A DNA stretch of 10,023 nucleotides from assembly GCA_027943245.1 (NCBI GenBank), contig JANDJZ010000359.1, positions 45,001 to 55,023 on the forward strand. Reading direction: 5' to 3'. Origin of the DNA: Acanthamoeba sp. SK_2022b (taxonomy: Eukaryota > Discosea > Longamoebia > Acanthamoebidae). Shown here piece after piece: positions 7,984-10,023 of the stretch (the first letter of the stretch is position 1; the number at the start of each line of letters is the position of its first letter). Under the pieces are notes generated by a model. The model did not search any database. It worked only from the letters and a program-made list of their open reading frames with translations, and had not been told where the DNA came from. The position numbers and the translations under genes were made by a program.

Positions 7984-8514
7984 ATGCACAGCCATTCGCC
8001 TACATCTTCTTCTGAGGTCGATCCGTGTGCCTCTTCTTCTTTGATCACCTCAGCACCATCGTGTACAACTATCAACTGTACACCGCCTGCTACGCCCCCT
8101 CGGGCGGTAAATGGACGCCCTTCTACACCGCCCTACGCACATCACGCATACGAAGAGTGGCGCACGAGAAGTCCGCCTAACATCAAGGAGCAGTACGCCC
8201 TACATCGGCTAAGCAAGCGCAGCCGCAACGATTTCGAGCTCGGAAATGATAGCAACCAACGGCGCCAAGCGCCTACTATCGACCTGAACAACCTCGGCTC
8301 GGGAAGATTGACGCAACGTGCCAAGAGGCTCAGCGCCAGACGACTCAGCTTCGGCGGCGACGAGGAACCGAAGGTGGCCGATGTGGTTCTGGGCGCTCTG
8401 CCGCTCGGTGTCGTGTCGGCGGATTGCAGAGAGGTAACCAACAACACGGCCGAACTGCGATGCTACGACGACAGTCCCAGGCACCGCGACAAGGTAGCCA
8501 AGAAGGAGGAGTGA
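7984..8514 (+). CDS. Small basic disordered protein with S/T-P sites and a cyclin-docking-like motif
   Basis: A single open exon of 176 residues, with ATG in the context AAGGACCATGC and TGA at 8512-8514. I do not recognise a family. The N-terminal 70 residues are Ser/Thr/Pro-rich, with proline-directed sites at S5, T33, T37 (TPPR, a full CDK consensus), T48 and S63; another is at S164 (SPRHR). Residues 76-83 (LSKRSRND) and 111-120 (QRAKRLSARR) are basic and could be nuclear localisation signals. RRLSF at 119-123 fits the R-x-L-x-F cyclin-binding motif and also a PKA-type site. The C-terminus is mixed, ending KKEE. No membrane segment or enzyme motif is visible. Together with the E2F-like site upstream this suggests a cell-cycle substrate or regulator, as inference. 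It could also be the last exon of a longer gene. Confidence 0.5.
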   Translation: MHSHSPTSSSEVDPCASSSLITSAPSCTTINCTPPATPPRAVNGRPSTPPYAHHAYEEWRTRSPPNIKEQYALHRLSKRSRNDFELGNDSNQRRQAPTIDLNNLGSGRLTQRAKRLSARRLSFGGDEEPKVADVVLGALPLGVVSADCREVTNNTAELRCYDDSPRHRDKVAKKEE

Positions 8515-8575
8515 GCCGCGGCCCAGCGCCACGATCCTCCAACATGCGCAGCTCGTTCATCCGACCGCGCCGAAC

Positions 8576-8714
8576 TGTAAATGGAAGAGACCAACCCAGC
8601 TGTACATAGACCCAACTCGAGAGCAAGGCCACCGACGCAACTTGTTCCTCCCGCAAAAAGGACTGATGAATAAGCAATTTTGTTTCGCCAGTAAAGCAAT
8701 GTACATTGTATTCT
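8576..8714 (+). promoter_or_regulatory. TGTA elements in the putative 3' UTR of the small gene (PUF-like)
   Basis: TGTACATA at 8601-8608 matches the Pumilio/PUF site UGUANAUA exactly. TGTAAATG (8576-8583) and TGTACATT (8700-8707) are close variants, and TGTATTCT follows at 8707. GAATAAGCAATTTTG and GTAAAGC at about 8668-8697 could serve as weak poly(A) signals; there is no AATAAA. Confidence 0.3.
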
Positions 8715-9032
8715 ACTTCATTCCCACCTATTCACAGCGGATCTTCCCAATCGTTTTATGCTGTTGTGGGCGCCAAAAACAACCTCCGTCTTCGCGCCTT
8801 TTCTCTCCGCAGACACGATGAACCAAAAATAGCGGTCGCCGGCAGTGTGGGTGTGTGGCAGTAACGCACCCTGCAGCTCACTCCTACAAGGGCAATGTCA
8901 ACTTTGCAGCTGACCTACAGAACCCCAGGGACTTCGGCTGAACATCAGCAAGAGCCTCAGAAAAACACCCCAGTACAAGTTAGCATCTTATCGCAGTAAG
9001 ATTTTAGTCGCAGTTAAAAAAAAAGTAGGTCG
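8715..9032. other. Intergenic stretch before the tRNA gene
   Basis: I see no gene. Two E2F-like half sites occur close together: GGGCGCCAAAAA at 8768-8779 and TTCGCGCC at 8791-8798. An A9 run (9016-9024) lies just upstream of the tRNA. The rest is unremarkable. Confidence 0.5.
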
Positions 9033-9104
9033 GGCTCTTTGGCGTAGTGGTAGCGCGTCGCTCTCGTAAAGCGAAGGTCGAGGGTTCAATCCCCTCAAGA
9101 GCCT
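9033..9104 (+). tRNA. tRNA-Thr (anticodon CGT)
   Basis: A complete cloverleaf can be drawn by eye. The acceptor stem is GGCTCTT (9033-9039) with AAGAGCC (9097-9103), seven pairs. The D stem is GCGT (9042-9045) with GCGC (9053-9056), ending in a G-T pair. The anticodon stem is TCGCT (9058-9062) with AGCGA (9070-9074), around the loop CTCGTAA with anticodon CGT at 9065-9067. The variable loop is AGGTC. The T arm is GAGGG-TTCAATC-CCCTC (9080-9096). The discriminator base is T at 9104, as in some animal tRNA-Thr. There is no intron and no encoded CCA, as expected for a nuclear gene. The internal A and B boxes are present. It decodes ACG, a codon suited to this GC-rich genome. Confidence 0.96.
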
Positions 9105-9108
9105 TGAC

Positions 9109-9112
9109 TTTT
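9109..9112 (+). terminator. RNA polymerase III TTTT terminator
   Basis: TTTT begins five bases after the tRNA 3' end, the usual pol III stop. Confidence 0.85.
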
Positions 9113-9190
9113 AGCTCTTAACTTTACCGCTGTTTTTTGCCACTACTACCGCAACTGTTTTGTATGAGCTGACCGTCATCTGCTTCCAAA

Positions 9191-10023
9191 ATGCTCTCTT
9201 CGCCTGGATGTGGCGAGGGCAGCGCGCCAGAGGTGGTGCTCGAGTTCAGCACGGAGGACAGCAGTCGCGGCCCTCCGTCCGTTGTTGCCATCACCAAACC
9301 TATCTTCAAAATAGGACGCGATGCCAAGAGGGTCGATTTGTACGGAGCCTCTTGCTCTTTCATTGAACATTTTCATTATATGCCAGCCCACCACGCCCTT
9401 AAGGCAGCCACGAATGACAAGAAATCGCTTTCATCCAAAAGGTCTTTTGATTCCACCAAGCGGCCCCAGATGATGTCGCGCCTACACGCCACCATCACAG
9501 CGGAGGGCAACGGCTGCTGGAAGATCACCGACTGCAAGAGGTGTGTGACTCCCTCTCACCCTCTCTCCCCACTGACGCTCCCTTGCCCACATCGCTTTGT
9601 CGTATGCTGCGTGCAGCGTCAATGGCGTCTTTGTCAACGGGGTCAAGGTCGAGGAGGCCTATCTCAAGTACGTTCGATCTCGTGTGATGCTGCACTCTTG
9701 TCCGTTCGTTGTTTCGTTCGTTTGTTCGTGTATTCATATTTCTCCCTCTCCCTCTCGACTCAAGTGATGGCGATGAGATCGTGTTCGGGGAGGGTGGCCG
9801 GTGCTCGCTCGGCGCGGCGCTCTCCGTGGCCAATCCCGAGTTCAAGTGCGTCTGTCGATTGCCAACAGGTCTACGAGGTGTGCCCGCGCAATCCATCGAC
9901 GCGATGCCAGGCCAGGCTATGCGACGCGACACACTCAAACGCGTACACACTCCTGACCTTCCTCGCGCTTCATCAGAAGGCCAGCGCAAGCGAGGGCGAG
10001 AGAGCGAAAACGAAAACGAAGGC
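9191..10023 (+). CDS. FHA-domain protein, 3'-partial, at least three exons
   Basis: Exons 9191-9540, 9617-9667 and 9765-9845 join in consistent phase 2 and are followed by an intron starting GTGCGT at 9846. A fourth exon may begin at about 9977 and reach the edge; its frame is uncertain and its sequence is charged. The ATG at 9191 is the first after an in-frame TGA at 9170. Residues 38-141 form an FHA domain, a fold that binds phosphothreonine. Visible landmarks are FKIGRD (39-44), SRLHATI (96-102), SVNGVFVNG (117-125) and DGDEIVFG (135-142). Arg43, Ser96, Arg97, His99 and Asn119 occupy the usual conserved or phosphate-contacting positions. Exon joins fall inside the SVNG and YLN codons, supporting the model. 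An insertion of roughly 35 residues separates the GR and SRLH motifs. The effector part (kinase, RING or other) lies beyond the window, so the subfamily cannot be given. Confidence 0.85.
   Translation, partial: MLSSPGCGEGSAPEVVLEFSTEDSSRGPPSVVAITKPIFKIGRDAKRVDLYGASCSFIEHFHYMPAHHALKAATNDKKSLSSKRSFDSTKRPQMMSRLHATITAEGNGCWKITDCKRCVTPSHPLSPLTLPCPHRFVVCCVQRQWRLCQRGQGRGGLSQVRSISCDAALLSVRCFVRLFVYSYFSLSLSTQVMAMRSCSGRVAGARSARRSPWPIPSSSASVDCQQVYEVCPRNPSTRCQARLCDATHSNAYTLLTFLALHQKASASEGERAKTKTK
9702..9729 (+). repeat. Imperfect GTTC repeat in the second FHA-gene intron
   Basis: Several GTTC/GTTT units in a row within intron 9668-9764. The intron then ends in a pyrimidine-rich tract (TCTCCCTCTCCCTCTC) before the acceptor CAAG at 9764. 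Confidence 0.75.

Noticed and set aside
7451..8044. Plus-strand open frame of about 197 codons before the small gene
   Set aside because: It lacks an ATG at its start, has irregular Cys/His-rich composition, and overlaps the better-supported ATG at 7984 in another frame.
9846..9870. Very short intron with acceptor CAACAG at 9870 in the FHA gene
   Set aside because: It would be about 25 bases long and the continuing frame reaches TGA. An acceptor near 9976 is more plausible.
9525..9989. Minus-strand open frame of about 154 codons opposite the FHA gene
   Set aside because: It crosses FHA exons and introns and contains low-complexity Asn/Arg/Thr from the GTTC repeat. There is no sign of a gene.

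Overview
The window reads as nuclear DNA from a GC-rich, intron-dense unicellular eukaryote. Exons are GC-rich with strong C/G third-position bias. Introns are short (62-166 bases), many hold long (GT)n, (CA)n or T/A-rich runs, and a eukaryotic tRNA gene with pol III signals is present. I judge an Acanthamoeba-like amoebozoan most likely; this is an inference from style, not from a database match. All four genes recognised are on the + strand.

Bases 1-7110 hold most of one large gene. I rebuilt 26 exons with matching phases at all 25 junctions and no internal stop, giving about 1493 visible residues. The product is an all-helical vinculin/alpha-catenin-type protein. Its last ~130 residues resemble the actin-binding tail of vinculin, including a QLKILASVKA stretch. 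The preceding ~1350 residues look like a tandem array of related bundles marked by a recurring signature (DD-P-x-R-K-x-x-I-L-x-x-x-x-[DE]-L-E-x-L-L-P-x-Q). The 5' end is probably outside the window.

Bases 7111-7983 are a non-coding spacer with a CACGTG box and a textbook E2F-like site. It leads into a small single-exon gene (7984-8514) for a basic, disordered, 176-residue protein with several S/T-P sites and an RRLSF cyclin-docking-like motif. Its 3' flank carries TGTA-type elements that resemble Pumilio sites.

Bases 9033-9104 are a tRNA-Thr gene (anticodon CGT) followed by a TTTT terminator. Only 86 bases further on (ATG at 9191) begins a gene whose first three exons encode an FHA phosphothreonine-binding domain with an unusual internal insertion. 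It runs off the right edge.

The genes are independent transcription units rather than an operon. The large gene suggests cytoskeletal adhesion or actin cross-linking; the small gene and the FHA gene suggest cell-cycle or phospho-signalling roles, which remain inference.
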